From positions 1 to 5,880 of the forward strand of contig JAIEMH010000032.1 of assembly GCA_019752245.1 (NCBI GenBank): a DNA stretch of 5,880 nt. The letters are read 5' to 3'. The translations under genes were made by a program, and so were the position numbers. The notes under the pieces are model-generated. The model had not been told where the DNA came from. It worked only from the letters and a program-made list of their open reading frames with translations, and did not search any database. Origin of the DNA: Flavobacteriaceae bacterium. Its GTDB lineage: Bacteria; Bacteroidota; Bacteroidia; Flavobacteriales; Flavobacteriaceae. Positions 4,936 through 5,880 of the stretch are shown one piece after another; within the stretch, counting starts at the first letter, position 1; the number at the start of each line of letters is the position of its first letter.

Positions 4936-4979
4936 AAAAAAAGGCCCTCTAACTCTTCTTGCCGGACGAATAGAGGACC
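4936..4979 (-). terminator. Minus-strand terminator-like hairpin before the SusC gene
   Basis: Read on the minus strand, GGTCCTCTA (4979-4971) pairs with TAGAGGGCC (4951-4943), with one U-G wobble, and is followed by seven T residues. The 19-nt loop is larger than usual. On the plus strand the same position would be a C-A mismatch and no U-run follows. It would stop transcription coming antisense out of the SusC gene. Confidence 0.4.
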
Positions 4980-5021
4980 AAAGCAAACAAAACCGAAGTT
5001 CAATTTAACCAATCCAAAAGT

Positions 5022-5880
5022 ATGAATAAAAATTCAAACGCAAAGTCTTGGGCTACAACACAACTGCCCAAACTCTACTGCATCCTACTCCTACTATGCT
5101 GTATAGGAGTTCAGGCACAAACAACCATCAAAGGCACCACCACCGATGCCAACGGTTCGCTACCCGGTGTAACCATAAAGATAAAAGACAAACCAACAGC
5201 AACACTTACAAACGAAAAAGGCAACTACACAATTGAGGTAGCACCAACAGACATTTTAGTGTTTTCTTTTATAGGCTACAAAACAACAGAAATACCAGTA
5301 GCAAACCGTACAACAATCAACATGAAATTAGAAGAAGACAGTACTGCACTAAAAGAAGTTATTGTAAATGCAGGTTACTACTCAGTAAAAGACAAAGAAC
5401 GAACGGGAAGCATTGCCAAAATCTCCTCCAAAGACATCGAAAAACAACCAGTAACAAACGTTCTGGCAACGATGCAAGGCCGCATGGCGGGTGTAAACAT
5501 AATTCAAGACGGCGGAACGCCTGGAGGTGGTTTCCAAATTAAAATACGAGGAGGAAACAGCATAAGACTAGACGGAAACGAACCGCTGTATGTCATAGAC
5601 GGCGTGCCCTATTCCAATGAATCCATTGGTTCACCAGGAACTTCAACAGCAATGGCAAGTCAAGCAAGTCCGCTAAACAGCATCAATCCAAGCGATATAG
5701 AAAGCATCGAAGTGTTAAAAGATGCAGATGCAACAGCAATATACGGTTCAAGAGGCGCAAATGGTGTGGTATTAATTACAACCAAAAAAGGAAAAGCAGG
5801 AAAAACCAACGTATCCATTACAGCTTCTACAGGTTTTGGCAGCGCAACAAAGTTTGTCGATTTAATGAACACGCAGCAAT
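5022..5880 (+). CDS. SusC/RagA-family TonB-linked outer-membrane receptor, N-terminal part
   Basis: The frame from ATG 5022 stays open for 286 codons to the window edge. SusC-like proteins usually have about 1000 residues, so most of the barrel is missing. Residues 1-32 form a signal peptide with core ILLLLCCIGV and likely cleavage VQA|Q. Residues 35-103 are a carboxypeptidase-regulatory-like domain (IKGTTTDANGSLPGVTI, then FSFIGYKT). A TonB-box-like segment LKEVIVNAGYYSVKDKERTG follows at 110-129. The plug domain (about 130-257) has the family hallmarks QGRMAGVNI (152-160), IKIRGGNS (173-180), PLYVIDGVPY (188-197) and DADATAIYGSRGANGVVLIT (234-253). Such receptors import large nutrients, usually glycans or peptides, across the outer membrane with TonB energy and a SusD lipoprotein partner encoded downstream. 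The substrate cannot be read from this part. Codon use is richer in C (AAC, ACC, GGC) than in the genes at 1-4216. A plus-strand promoter directly upstream was not found, and the ribosome-binding site is only AAAAG. Confidence 0.93.
   Translation, partial: MNKNSNAKSWATTQLPKLYCILLLLCCIGVQAQTTIKGTTTDANGSLPGVTIKIKDKPTATLTNEKGNYTIEVAPTDILVFSFIGYKTTEIPVANRTTINMKLEEDSTALKEVIVNAGYYSVKDKERTGSIAKISSKDIEKQPVTNVLATMQGRMAGVNIIQDGGTPGGGFQIKIRGGNSIRLDGNEPLYVIDGVPYSNESIGSPGTSTAMASQASPLNSINPSDIESIEVLKDADATAIYGSRGANGVVLITTKKGKAGKTNVSITASTGFGSATKFVDLMNTQQ

Noticed and set aside
4752..5012. 86-codon minus-strand open frame
   Set aside because: It lies across the 77-bp repeat units and a terminator-like hairpin, and its internal repetition comes from the DNA repeats rather than protein structure.
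5048..5236. 62-codon plus-strand open frame
   Set aside because: It overlaps the SusC signal peptide and regulatory domain in another frame; the SusC frame is clearly the real one.
5660..5872. 70-codon minus-strand open frame
   Set aside because: It is antisense to the SusC plug domain, whose family motifs lie in the other strand.

Overview
The window looks like a chromosomal stretch from a Bacteroidetes bacterium, most likely a Flavobacterium-type organism. Three things point there: a SusC/RagA-type TonB-dependent outer-membrane receptor at the right end, several matches to the Bacteroidetes -7 promoter element TAnnTTTG, and A/T-rich start regions without strong Shine-Dalgarno sequences. 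Positions 1 to about 4340 are strongly A+T-rich and carry accessory, defence-like genes. From about 4340 onward the DNA is visibly richer in G+C.

Layout: (1) 1-1181, minus strand: an AAA15-type (COG1106-like) ATPase that runs off the left edge. It is almost complete and retains Walker A, signature, Walker B and H-loop motifs. (2) 1182-2053: about 870 bases with no large gene. It holds a block of stem-loops (1350-1511), a possible 43-residue membrane microprotein on the minus strand (1549-1680) whose stop codon lies in an intrinsic terminator, operator-like repeats (1736-1768), and a short minus-strand transcription unit of about 125 nt with a promoter and a good terminator. (3) 2080-3873, plus strand: a 597-residue protein with a C-terminal ApeA-like HEPN region and an intact R-x4-H ribonuclease motif, a plausible abortive-infection effector. 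(4) A bidirectional terminator (3954-3975), then a convergent small XRE/Cro-type regulator (4216-3974). (5) 4249-4660: a perfect palindrome beside the regulator start, two plus-strand promoter candidates, and a roughly 310-nt region that folds into long helices. (6) 4670-5021: repeated intergenic DNA with no gene. (7) 5022-5880, plus strand: the N-terminal 286 residues of the SusC-like receptor, running off the right edge.

How the parts may work together: the ATPase and HEPN protein are each similar to proteins of single-gene or two-gene phage-defence systems, so the left two thirds reads as a small defence island beside a backbone nutrient-uptake gene. The most intriguing arrangement is the XRE regulator divergent from a highly structured RNA candidate, with a palindromic operator overlapping the RNA's promoter. 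Helix pairings were worked out by eye; no folding, homology or database search was run.
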